A stretch of 53,170 nt of DNA, taken from positions 1-53,170 of IMG/VR virus record IMGVR_UViG_3300009174_000006; one strand, written 5' to 3'. This DNA comes from a virus. The number at the start of each line of letters is the position of its first letter. Position 1 is the first letter of the stretch. The notes beneath the pieces are model-generated. The model did not search any database. It had not been told where the DNA came from and saw only the letters and a list, made by a program, of their open reading frames with translations. This document shows, piece after piece, positions 38,461-45,753 of the stretch. The position numbers and the translations under genes are program-made.

Positions 38461-38915
38461 AACCAACCTGGACCTACGAAATCGACGGTGAAGACCTGGT
38501 GGTGCGCAACATCACCGCGACCTGCTTCGGCGGGAAGTTCGATGCCGGCGACAACGGGCAGACCGAGAGCGGGGTGCCGAATCATGGGGGGTTTGAGGAC
38601 GTGAAGCAGTGCGCCCTACCCATCCGATCGGTGGAGCACGCCACCGCCGGCAGTCCGCTGGCCTTCAAGGGTCCGCACATCCCATGGAAGACCGAGGTAC
38701 GCGTGTGGCGGGAAGCCGAGGGCGAGGAAACGGCCATCTCGACGATTTTGACCGACAACGGGCCGGATGTGTCACGCTATCCTTCGCACGCGCTGGACTT
38801 GAACCCGGCCGCAGCGCACGAGTTCACCACGATCCCCGTGGATCGCATCGCCAACGAGTGGAGCAGCCCAGGCATGAGCTACCGCATCGTGGGCGGCGCC
38901 AAGTGGATCAGCTAA
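38457..38915 (+). CDS. Putative 3D/double-psi beta-barrel lytic protein
   Basis: A 152-residue protein from ATG 38457. The features are an early ITATCFGGKFDAGDNG and TESGVPNHGG, then ALPIRSV...GPHIPWKTEVRVW, then LTDNGPDVSRYPSHALDL, and MSYRIVGGAKWIS at the end. The DNGP...HALDL pair and the TESGV start resemble the Asp-Asp-Asp (3D) domain, the double-psi barrel of MltA-type transglycosylases and RlpA-like proteins. At the end of the lysis block it is the best candidate for a cell-wall enzyme, since no classical endolysin is present. The assignment is tentative. Confidence 0.45.
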   Translation: MKPTWTYEIDGEDLVVRNITATCFGGKFDAGDNGQTESGVPNHGGFEDVKQCALPIRSVEHATAGSPLAFKGPHIPWKTEVRVWREAEGEETAISTILTDNGPDVSRYPSHALDLNPAAAHEFTTIPVDRIANEWSSPGMSYRIVGGAKWIS

Positions 38916-39151
38916 TCCTCCGCTTCGTCCGGTCCCTCTTCTTCCTCGTCATCTTCATCGGGCATCCCCAGAAGCAGGAGCCCCAGGGCGAAGCTGCCCC
39001 GTGCGTAACGGCGGGCGGTTTCCAGATCCAAACCGGCGCCCGCGGCATCGGCTAATTTGTCGGCGTAATCTTGCATAGGTTTTCGGTGTTGGTCATCAAA
39101 AGCGGTGATGCCCTTGAGTTCGTGGTGGGTGTTGAGGGTGAGCGCGGTCAT
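38912..39151 (-). CDS. Small hypothetical protein with acidic tail
   Basis: A 79-residue protein from ATG 39151, the last gene of the leftward block. The middle is helical (YADKLADAAGAGLDLETARR, GSFALGLLLLGM), and the last 17 residues are almost all Asp and Glu. Its stop overlaps the stop of the rightward lytic-type gene, so the two operons collide here. Unknown function. Acidic tails occur in DNA-mimic and SSB-like proteins, but nothing more specific supports this. Confidence 0.5.
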   Translation of the reverse strand: MTALTLNTHHELKGITAFDDQHRKPMQDYADKLADAAGAGLDLETARRYARGSFALGLLLLGMPDEDDEEEEGPDEAED

Positions 39152-39152
39152 A

Positions 39153-39515
39153 TCAAAACGGCTCCTCCGCCAAGTGCCGCTCCCGATTCCCCTTGGAGAT
39201 ATTCTCAGTCGCCGGGAGCACCTGCAAATTGTCCTTGGTGTAGCCGAGGTGAGTCTTGATGCGGTCGATGTGGTGTTCAGTGGGGTCGTAGGCGTTGACC
39301 AGTACGAACTCGATGAGCCACGGGAGGTCCAGGTCGAAGGGAACTTTTTTCCGGGCAGCCCGGTCGCGGAGGATAGCCAGCTTCGCTTTCATCGGGTTGG
39401 CCGCGCGCCAGGCTCTGACCGCGCAACGGCTACACATGGGGCTCTTGGCCCCGCGCGGGTGGCGACAGTACCTCGTGATGCACTTGTGCGCGGGTTTGCG
39501 GTAGCGCGTAGTCAT
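39153..39515 (-). CDS. HNH endonuclease (putative)
   Basis: A 120-residue protein from ATG 39515. N-terminal CITRYCRHPRG and PMCSRCAVRAWR supply Cys pairs that may bind zinc. The C-terminus EHHIDRIKTHLGYTKDNLQV, LPATENISKGNRERH is the HNH pattern with HHIDR, the Asn in KDNL, and NISKGN. It is likely a free-standing phage nuclease, perhaps a homing endonuclease. An upstream ATG would overlap the neighbouring gene and is less likely. It is the second HNH gene of this genome. Confidence 0.75.
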   Translation of the reverse strand: MTTRYRKPAHKCITRYCRHPRGAKSPMCSRCAVRAWRAANPMKAKLAILRDRAARKKVPFDLDLPWLIEFVLVNAYDPTEHHIDRIKTHLGYTKDNLQVLPATENISKGNRERHLAEEPF

Positions 39516-39519
39516 GCGG

Positions 39520-39975
39520 CTACTCCATCCATCTAACGCAGCTTTTGGTTTCACACTGGCCGTGAACATGGCCGTTGTAGGACGACTGGCTGAGATGGAG
39601 TCGGCCTTTGCATTTCGGACATTCGATCACTTCCTGCTTCGATACCCGGTTGTTGGGAGTCCAAGTGCGCCACTCGCTCACCACCGGCATCACGACCGCC
39701 ATGCGCTCCATTGCCTCTTCGATGTCGTCCGCTCGCTTTTCGGCGTGCTCCAGTGATCGGCGCTCCCACTTCGGGCACAGCGCGTGAACGTCAGACGCTC
39801 TATGACCACCAATGCACGGGCACATGTTCGGCTCTCCAGCTTTGCGCGCTCGATCCATCGCTTCCGATGCTCCCAATCCGAGCGCGCAGTAGTCGCTTTT
39901 CAGGGTGCCTGGTTTCGGCGCGTAGTGGGTGCAGTAGTTGCGGTCGAAATCGATGTGATCTTGTCGGGTTTTCAT
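39520..39975 (-). CDS. Zinc-ribbon hypothetical protein
   Basis: A 151-residue protein from ATG 39975, overlapping the helicase stop. It has an N-terminal Cys group (NYCTHYAPKPG, SDYCALGLG, NMCPCIGGH) and a C-terminal ribbon IECPKCKGRLHLSQ followed by HVHGQCETKSC. A charged helix lies between. Several Cys pairs argue for one or two zinc sites and nucleic-acid binding. It is not assigned to a named family. Confidence 0.6.
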   Translation of the reverse strand: MKTRQDHIDFDRNYCTHYAPKPGTLKSDYCALGLGASEAMDRARKAGEPNMCPCIGGHRASDVHALCPKWERRSLEHAEKRADDIEEAMERMAVVMPVVSEWRTWTPNNRVSKQEVIECPKCKGRLHLSQSSYNGHVHGQCETKSCVRWME

Positions 39976-41360
39976 AAATTCTTCTGGGTTCGGTATGACT
40001 CCAACATCTGCAAAGCCGCGATCAGCCGCGACTCGTTTTCCGCTTTGGTCGTGAGCGCCTCGGCCACGGCATCGTCCACCGTGCCTGGCACCATCAGCCG
40101 GTAAATCTTGATGACGTTCTTCTGTCCTCTCCGGGCGAGACGGGCGATCATCTGTTCATAAAGCTCCCGGGAGTAGGTGAGAGTGATCCAGAGCATGACG
40201 TGGGAGCCGTATTGGAAGTTGAGCCCGTGGCCTACTGAAGCGGGGTGGGCAACGAGCATGGGCACCTGGCCAGCGTTCCATGAGTCGATCAATGCTTGCT
40301 GCTCCTTCTGCGTCTTGGCGTCCGCGAAGAACTTCGCCTGGGGGAACTGCTGCCGGATGCGGGCTTGCTCATGCTGGAATATCGTGGCCACGAGGATCGG
40401 GTGCTTCTCTTCCTTGGCGATGCTCGCGAGGGCATCGAACTTCAGGTTGTGGACGGGATGCACCTCACGCTCCTCATCGTAAACGTGCCCGCTGGTGAAC
40501 TGGAGGAGTTTGGTGACGAGGGCCGCGGAGTTGGCCACGTTGAGCGTCTTGTCGTGGCGCAGTTCCATGACCAGTTCCTTCTCCAGCTTTTTGTACTTGG
40601 CCTCCAGTTCCGGGGGGAATTTGATCTCCCGGTCTTCGTAAGTGGTGTCGGGGATGTCCAACCAGTCGGAGCTTCTCAACGTTACAGTGATGTCGGAAAT
40701 TTTCTCCTCCAGCTTGTCCTCGGTGTCGTGCTTGGGCTCCCATGGCTTGAACGGTGTGGCCGGGGCGAAGAAGTATCGCTTTTTAAATTCGAGGAAGTTG
40801 GTTCCGAGGCGCTGCCCGCCGTCCACCAGTCGAGCTTGCGCGAACAGGTCCACCCAGGAGTTGGGGATCGGTGTGCCGGTGAGCCCCCACTGCCGGGCCA
40901 CCCGTGGCACCTGGCGCCGGTAGTGGTTGACTCGCTTGCTCCCGGGGTTCTTGGCCTTGGTCAGTTCGTCAAAGATCACCACGTCAAAAGGGACACCGGA
41001 TTTGCCCCGTCGCTGGACCAGCGAGACGAGCAGGTTCATGGCATCCCAGTTGATAAGATAGACGTGCGCCCGGCCTTCCAGAAAATCCCGTTGACCGCTC
41101 GTCTCGCGGAGATTAGCCACTCGCATCCAACGGAACTGATCCCAGTCCTGAATCTCGGCCGGCCAGGTGAGGTTGACGACCCGCAGCGGGGCGACGATCA
41201 ACGCGGCGATGGCTTCACCGGAGAGGAACAATTCGTTGAGACGGTAGAGGCACGTCGCGGATTTTCCAATGCCCATGCCCACGAAGTTCAGTGCATCCGG
41301 CACGGAGCGGAGGTGGTTGAGCATGATCTGCTGGGGTTCGTCTGGAGTGAAGATGGGCAT
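39972..41360 (-). CDS. SNF2-family DEAD-like helicase
   Basis: A 462-residue protein from ATG 41360. Walker A is GMGIGKS (28-34), motif II is IFDELTKAK (D131, E132), motif III is GLTGTPIPN (159-167), and motif VI is IARLARRGQKN in the C-terminal half. This is the compact SWI2/SNF2 type found in many phage replication modules, usually near a VRR-NUC nuclease, as here. It uses ATP to move along duplex DNA and probably remodels or repairs forks. The start lies one base after the VRR-NUC stop. Confidence 0.9.
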   Translation of the reverse strand: MPIFTPDEPQQIMLNHLRSVPDALNFVGMGIGKSATCLYRLNELFLSGEAIAALIVAPLRVVNLTWPAEIQDWDQFRWMRVANLRETSGQRDFLEGRAHVYLINWDAMNLLVSLVQRRGKSGVPFDVVIFDELTKAKNPGSKRVNHYRRQVPRVARQWGLTGTPIPNSWVDLFAQARLVDGGQRLGTNFLEFKKRYFFAPATPFKPWEPKHDTEDKLEEKISDITVTLRSSDWLDIPDTTYEDREIKFPPELEAKYKKLEKELVMELRHDKTLNVANSAALVTKLLQFTSGHVYDEEREVHPVHNLKFDALASIAKEEKHPILVATIFQHEQARIRQQFPQAKFFADAKTQKEQQALIDSWNAGQVPMLVAHPASVGHGLNFQYGSHVMLWITLTYSRELYEQMIARLARRGQKNVIKIYRLMVPGTVDDAVAEALTTKAENESRLIAALQMLESYRTQKNL

Positions 41361-41361
41361 G

Positions 41362-41694
41362 TTAGAAATCGCTCATCATATAGGATCGTTTGACCGTTTT
41401 CCGAGTCATCGCGTCCACCATCGTCTTCCCAGCTTCTACGCTGTCTGCGACACACACGGGCACACCCTGTCTCTTGATTTTGTCGATCTCCACTTCCTGG
41501 GCTGGCGTAGGCTTCTGACCGAGGCGTTTGAACTCAATAAAAAAGACTTCCCCGGTTTTGGTGATGAACAGACGATCTGGTACGCTGCGGCGGGACGGAG
41601 AAGTGAACTTGTAGACGAGGCACCCCAGGTCGCGGGCATAACTACAGACCTTGGCCTCGATGACCTTTTCCAGTGGGTTGGGTGCTTTCATCAT
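41362..41694 (-). CDS. VRR-NUC domain nuclease
   Basis: A 110-residue protein from ATG 41694, essentially one PD-(D/E)xK nuclease domain. VIEAKVCSYARDLGCLVYKF is followed by RSVPDRLFI (D40), EVFFIEFKRLGQ (E54, K56) and PTPAQ (Q66). VRR-NUC enzymes cut branched DNA such as Holliday junctions and are typical partners of the SNF2 helicase downstream. The stop and start overlaps with neighbours indicate one operon. Confidence 0.9.
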   Translation of the reverse strand: MMKAPNPLEKVIEAKVCSYARDLGCLVYKFTSPSRRSVPDRLFITKTGEVFFIEFKRLGQKPTPAQEVEIDKIKRQGVPVCVADSVEAGKTMVDAMTRKTVKRSYMMSDF

Positions 41695-42071
41695 CTCGCC
41701 CCTCCCTGGTCTGCATTCGCGATTTCAACCCACTTGCCTTTGACGCGCAGGAATGCCTCGCAGCGTTGGAGGGCGGTTGATCCGCGAACGAAACACGACA
41801 GCGCATTTCGGCCCGGCTTTTGCGCTTCTTCCGTGTCGGCAATTTTATCCCAAAGAATTATGACGTATCGGTCAAATTCCTCGTCCGTCAGCGTCTTCTC
41901 AAACTCCGCGCACGCGTTGAGGTCGGCGGGGTAGTTGGGAAGTGGAGCACGTTCTTCCTGCTTGTGCTGCGGATGTCCCGGTGGGTATCCGCAGTCTCGT
42001 GGATAGACGCCGTCAATTACTGTCCATCCACACAATTCCGCCACCGCGATGCGTATTTCTTCGGTGGTCAT
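41691..42071 (-). CDS. Conserved phage protein (phage ABA-sandwich type)
   Basis: A 126-residue protein from ATG 42071. It contains EEIRIAVAELCGWTVIDG, LPNYPADLNACAEFEKTLTD and ALQRCEAFLRVKGKW. The PNYPxDLNAxxE and ALCEAFL-like pattern is the one seen in small phage proteins annotated as the phage ABA sandwich domain, function unknown. It lies between the coiled-coil gene and VRR-NUC, all with overlapping ends. Confidence 0.75.
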   Translation of the reverse strand: MTTEEIRIAVAELCGWTVIDGVYPRDCGYPPGHPQHKQEERAPLPNYPADLNACAEFEKTLTDEEFDRYVIILWDKIADTEEAQKPGRNALSCFVRGSTALQRCEAFLRVKGKWVEIANADQGGAR

Positions 42072-43339
42072 TTGGCTCCTTTCAGTGCTTCCTCGGCGCG
42101 GGAGAGGGCTTCCACGATCGCGCAGTCAAGGTTGTCATCTTTGCTGCCCTCTGCGGTTACGACGGGTCTAGCACCTCGCAGAACCCCGGCACAGAACGAA
42201 AGCACTTCACGAAGTTTGTCGGTCTTATCCCGCCGTACGTATTGCTTGGAGATGTCGGGGGTGAGGGCGGCACAACGGGCGCAAGTAAACTGGTCTTCGG
42301 CCCGACAATCGCACAACTCGAAATGTGATTCGATCCAGGCATCCTTCGCCGCGATCAGCTTTTGCTGTTCCTCGGCCTGTGCTTTGAGGGCGTCACGTTC
42401 GGTGGAGAGTCGCTCGGCCAAGCTCCACACTTGTTCATAGCTTGGCTGTCCGTTTCCGGGCTCTTTGGATAAGTCCATGACCTGCTCTATCACCTTTTCG
42501 ACTTCAGCCAATTTTGGCGTTCCCTGCCGACTGAGTTCCACTATCTTTTCCGCTGCTTCCTCCACGGCTTGCCGCTCCCCGGCAGGTTGGGACTGTTCGG
42601 GTGCTAGGTTGACGTTCATTGTCATTGGCCACGGCTTAACCGACCCAGCGGCTTCCTCACGCAACCGCTCGATCTCCGCGCGATCCTTCGCGGACTGGGC
42701 GCGGGCTTCGTCGAGCTTGCGGATCAAAGCATCTACGGCCCTTGCAAGTCCTGATATATCACAGTTAGATACCGGAAATCGGCGCGTCCACACTAAGGCA
42801 TCAGCTACTTTGGCATACATGGCCCTTCCGGTGGACGCGAACTGCTCACGTTGCTCCTTCGCCTCCGCCAGTTCGATCTTCAGCGCCATCATTTGGTCAA
42901 CGGCCTGCGCTGCTTGCGTTCGGGCTTCGTCCAAGTCTTTTGTTTTCTGCCGTAAAGCTGCCTGTAGCCCTGCTTGTTTTAATGGTTGCAGCGCCTCCTT
43001 CTGCTCTTCAGTAGCGAGGGTCGTTTGGGCGTCCGCTTCGGTTAGACCTGCATATCGCTTAACCTCAGCAAGCTCCTTTCGGGCTTCTGCTAGTTCGCGC
43101 GTGGCGGTGTCGCGCTGGTCTCGGAGTTCTTCCATTTCGGCCATTGTGTATGTGTAGCCGCATCCCGGACATCTGCGTTGCCGACTCTCCAACTCCGCAA
43201 TCCGGCTGTCCTTTTCGGAGAGTTCGCGTTCAAGCGTGCGAGTAAATTCGATACTCACAATGGCGAGGCTGCGCACACCGTCCTTAGTGTGCTGCGCTAC
43301 CGTGCGGATTTCTGCATCCGTTCTTGGTGTATCGCTCAT
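42068..43339 (-). CDS. Coiled-coil protein
   Basis: A 423-residue protein from ATG 43339. It starts with SDTPRTDAEIRTVAQHTKDG, a stretch frequent in phage proteins, then long heptads (FTRTLERELSEKDSRIAELE, DQRDTATRELAEARKELAEV). A CPGCGYTYT zinc-like pair sits at 58-66 and a CDCRAEDQFTCARCA cluster at about 345-360. Such proteins are common beside phage replication genes without known role. It could act as a scaffold for replication proteins. It may have arisen together with the similar, shorter coiled-coil protein upstream. Confidence 0.6.
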   Translation of the reverse strand: MSDTPRTDAEIRTVAQHTKDGVRSLAIVSIEFTRTLERELSEKDSRIAELESRQRRCPGCGYTYTMAEMEELRDQRDTATRELAEARKELAEVKRYAGLTEADAQTTLATEEQKEALQPLKQAGLQAALRQKTKDLDEARTQAAQAVDQMMALKIELAEAKEQREQFASTGRAMYAKVADALVWTRRFPVSNCDISGLARAVDALIRKLDEARAQSAKDRAEIERLREEAAGSVKPWPMTMNVNLAPEQSQPAGERQAVEEAAEKIVELSRQGTPKLAEVEKVIEQVMDLSKEPGNGQPSYEQVWSLAERLSTERDALKAQAEEQQKLIAAKDAWIESHFELCDCRAEDQFTCARCAALTPDISKQYVRRDKTDKLREVLSFCAGVLRGARPVVTAEGSKDDNLDCAIVEALSRAEEALKGAK

Positions 43340-43800
43340 TCTGCTCCTTTTATGGCCTGCGTGATGGCTTCGCGGGCGCGGGTGCTCATAATGCGACGGG
43401 CTTGATAGTCCCCGTACATCGAGTCTTCAGCCATTTCCTGTATGGACTCCAAAGACTCGATCAGCCGCTTCCCGTCCTCGCGCGCAGCCTCCAGCGCCGT
43501 TGCAAGCTGGCACTTCTCTTGCACCAGCGCGGCGACTTGGGTTTCGTGCTCCTGCCGCGCCTTGGCGAGTTCCGTCAAAGCATTATCCCGTTCCTCCATC
43601 ATGCACTGAAGTTCGATGGCTTTGCGTGTGTTCTCTTGGTCGTGCTCCTGCTGTAGCTTGGTTAGGGCGGTGAGGATGATGGGACGGAGCATCTCCCTTT
43701 GGGTGTTAATTCTAATGGCAGCATCAATCGGTGCTCTAGAATTTACCGGATACCGCTTCTCCACCGCTTCCTGTGCGATCTGTTCGAGTGTTTTGTTCAT
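43336..43800 (-). CDS. Coiled-coil protein, short
   Basis: A 154-residue protein from ATG 43800. A TTG three codons upstream is less likely. It begins NKTLEQIAQEAVEKRYP and then forms a continuous coiled coil (EERDNALTELAKARQEHETQ, EAAREDGKRLIESLESIQEM), ending with MSTRAREAITQAIKGA. Content resembles the following larger coiled-coil protein. It directly follows the polymerase palm fragment, so it could help hold the polymerase pieces together, but that is only a guess from location. Confidence 0.55.
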   Translation of the reverse strand: MNKTLEQIAQEAVEKRYPVNSRAPIDAAIRINTQREMLRPIILTALTKLQQEHDQENTRKAIELQCMMEERDNALTELAKARQEHETQVAALVQEKCQLATALEAAREDGKRLIESLESIQEMAEDSMYGDYQARRIMSTRAREAITQAIKGAE

Positions 43801-43805
43801 AAATT

Positions 43806-44633
43806 TCAATCTTTTTTGTAGAAAGGCACCAGCGCCCCCTCAGCCGCGATCGGGAGCCCCACTGCCCACTCCGGCAAATCGGTGAGCAACCGCACAAACT
43901 CCTCCGGGGTCTGGTGGCTCTGGTGATAGGAAAGCGCCTGGTCGTGAATCAGGGCGCAGATTTCGTAACCCACGTCTTCGCAGTTCTGGGCGCCGTGGCA
44001 CATAACGTCGGCGGCGACGGCCTGGGTTGCGTTCTCGGCCCACACCCCGCCCCAGATCCCTGAGTTCCAGCCCCAGTTGACCCCTTTTAAATTCTGGTAA
44101 AAACTGACCGCGGTGGTGCCCTCGAATTTCCCCGGCACGATCTTGGGCCACGGGTAGGCCAGCTTCCTGCCGCTGGGCAGACGCATCAACAGGAACTCGA
44201 TTTCCCCGGTGGTGATGCACTTGAAAGAAATGTGCTTGCCGGCGGCGAATACCTCTCCCTTGTGGAGCACCGCAGCCTTGGCCGCTTCATCGAGTTTCTC
44301 CCAGAATTTGACGACGCAATTGTGTTTCTTGCGCCAGGCATTGATCGCCTTGAACTCCAACCCCTCGGGGAGATCGTAGTTGCCCGGTGGCTTTTTGCAG
44401 GTGATGCGGAACTTCGGGGCACCGAGCCCAAACCCCGCACCGAGAATCAGCCCCTTGCCAACAAAGCGTTGGGGGAATTTGTCCACCTCGTGCTCCGCGA
44501 TGCCGTAGACGAACGCAGCCATGCGCTTGTAACGATCCACGCCTTGCCGGTATTCCTCCAAGGCATCTTCCTGCCCGGCGAGCCAGCACACGATGCGGGC
44601 TTCGATGGCTGCGTAGTCAGCGTCGAGGATCAT
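43806..44633 (-). CDS. DNA polymerase I family, fragment 3: palm and fingers
   Basis: A 275-residue protein. The start at ATG 44633 forms an ATGA overlap with the PP-loop gene. Two more in-frame ATGs at 44642 and 44657 are possible. It holds polymerase motif A, ILDADYAAIEAR (catalytic D6). Motif B is RFVGKGLILGAGFGLGA (R56, K60, F68), the O-helix that binds dNTP. ENATQAVAADVM and motif C, CALIHDQAL (D230), complete the site. Motif C normally reads HDE; here it is HDQ. There is no exonuclease or N-terminal palm in this gene. Those parts are encoded upstream at 46481-47338 and 45400-45753. The three must join non-covalently to form an active enzyme. Confidence 0.88.
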   Translation of the reverse strand: MILDADYAAIEARIVCWLAGQEDALEEYRQGVDRYKRMAAFVYGIAEHEVDKFPQRFVGKGLILGAGFGLGAPKFRITCKKPPGNYDLPEGLEFKAINAWRKKHNCVVKFWEKLDEAAKAAVLHKGEVFAAGKHISFKCITTGEIEFLLMRLPSGRKLAYPWPKIVPGKFEGTTAVSFYQNLKGVNWGWNSGIWGGVWAENATQAVAADVMCHGAQNCEDVGYEICALIHDQALSYHQSHQTPEEFVRLLTDLPEWAVGLPIAAEGALVPFYKKD

Positions 44634-45403
44634 ACGAAGCATCCTCCGCTCCCACATCCGCGCTCCGTCTGAGCCTCAGTTGGGGAGAACTTCACCTCGT
44701 TGATTGGAACACACGATTTATGGAGAAAAGCGTTGGGGTCTTCCAGTTGCATCTCCCACTCCAAGAAAATTGCTTTTTTAAAATCCTCCGGTGTCTCTTC
44801 TTTAGATTGTACCCACTCGGCGTCTGTCTTGTTCGGGCACATCCAGCAGGCGGAACGCGGGGGTCGGTCCCAACCGAAGTCGATCACCCCCTGAATAGAT
44901 TCTTCACGTGTGGAGGGAACGTCGTGGACCAGAGGAAAGCGGATATACCCGCGAGAGTATTCTTGGGTCAGCATCATCCGATTTACCCTCCGGGCTTCAT
45001 CGGTGGAGAAGCAAATCCAAGTGCGCTGCTCTTTGGTCGGGATGCCCAACTCACGGACAAATCGCTCTCTCACCCGGCGTTTCCATTTGTGAGAGCAAAA
45101 GTTGGTCAACTTTCCGACTTCTCCCGTTTGGTTGGTGAACGCCGGAATCATCAACGTGGTTCCGAACCTACCTGAGAACAGATCAATGCTGGTGTAATCG
45201 CTCTTTTTCACTCGATGGATTTTTACCCCCACCGAAGCGAGCCCTGGAACAACGAACTTTTCGTGGTAGGCCCACACCTCAGAGTTCTCTCGTTCGGTGT
45301 CCACGATCACTGCAACATCTGGTTTTGGGAGTCTCCCTTGGATGATTAAAACTGAGGTATAGGCGCTTTGTGTTCCACCACCGCTGGAGAAGATGTCTTT
45401 CAT
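44630..45403 (-). CDS. PP-loop ATPase, PAPS-reductase-like, inserted in the polymerase cluster
   Basis: A 257-residue protein from ATG 45403 (ATGA overlap with polymerase fragment 2). MKDIFSSGGGTQSAYTSVLI carries the PP-loop SGGGTQS that binds ATP pyrophosphate. Cysteines follow: FCSHKWKRR, RSACWMCPNK and the C-terminal ERGCGSGGCFV, a pattern known in phage PAPS-reductase-like proteins. Family members adenylate a substrate for sulfur or amine transfer. DndC and queuosine-type enzymes are relatives, but I cannot tell which chemistry is used. Base composition is less GC-rich than the polymerase fragments. It separates polymerase fragments 2 and 3. Confidence 0.82.
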   Translation of the reverse strand: MKDIFSSGGGTQSAYTSVLIIQGRLPKPDVAVIVDTERENSEVWAYHEKFVVPGLASVGVKIHRVKKSDYTSIDLFSGRFGTTLMIPAFTNQTGEVGKLTNFCSHKWKRRVRERFVRELGIPTKEQRTWICFSTDEARRVNRMMLTQEYSRGYIRFPLVHDVPSTREESIQGVIDFGWDRPPRSACWMCPNKTDAEWVQSKEETPEDFKKAIFLEWEMQLEDPNAFLHKSCVPINEVKFSPTEAQTERGCGSGGCFV

Positions 45404-45753
45404 AAATCGGTGTCCTCCACGAAATGCCGGATGCACGATGAGATGACTTCCAGCGGTGGCCCATAGACAATCTCCAGCATCTCCCGGCTGATGCCCGCGC
45501 AGATGTCGCGATACGCCGCTTCGGTGTCCATCGTCGGGTCTGGACGCTTCATATTCTGAAACTGAACCAGGGAGTTCGTGGAGCGCCCGGTGGTGGCTCC
45601 GTGGTGGTTCAGCATCCCACGGATGCGATTATCCCCCGGCCCCACACACGCTAGCATGGTGTCCACCTTCTTGATCGCGGCGTAGCTGACGCTGGCGCGG
45701 AGAGTGAGCGCAGTGCGGACGAGTTCCAGTTGTTGAGGTGTGGGTGGGGTCAT
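45400..45753 (-). CDS. DNA polymerase I family, fragment 2: thumb/palm linker
   Basis: A 117-residue protein from ATG 45753, with ATGA overlaps on both sides. On its own it looks orphan, but RASVSYAAIKKVDTMLACVG, then RIRGMLNHHGATTGRSTNSL and VQFQNMKRP are the conserved part of family A polymerases between thumb and motif A (R-x-R...HGA.TGR.S...QN..R). YGPPLEVISSCIRHFVED is the segment that comes shortly before motif A. It ends exactly where fragment 3 starts with ILDADYAAIEAR. The conserved GATTGR and QN residues bind template-primer. Fragment 1 ends just upstream in the thumb, so no conserved piece seems lost. Confidence 0.85.
   Translation of the reverse strand: MTPPTPQQLELVRTALTLRASVSYAAIKKVDTMLACVGPGDNRIRGMLNHHGATTGRSTNSLVQFQNMKRPDPTMDTEAAYRDICAGISREMLEIVYGPPLEVISSCIRHFVEDTDL

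Noticed and set aside
40296-41393. A 365-codon plus-strand frame opposite the SNF2 helicase
   Set aside because: The opposite strand has clear helicase motifs I-VI; this frame has none.
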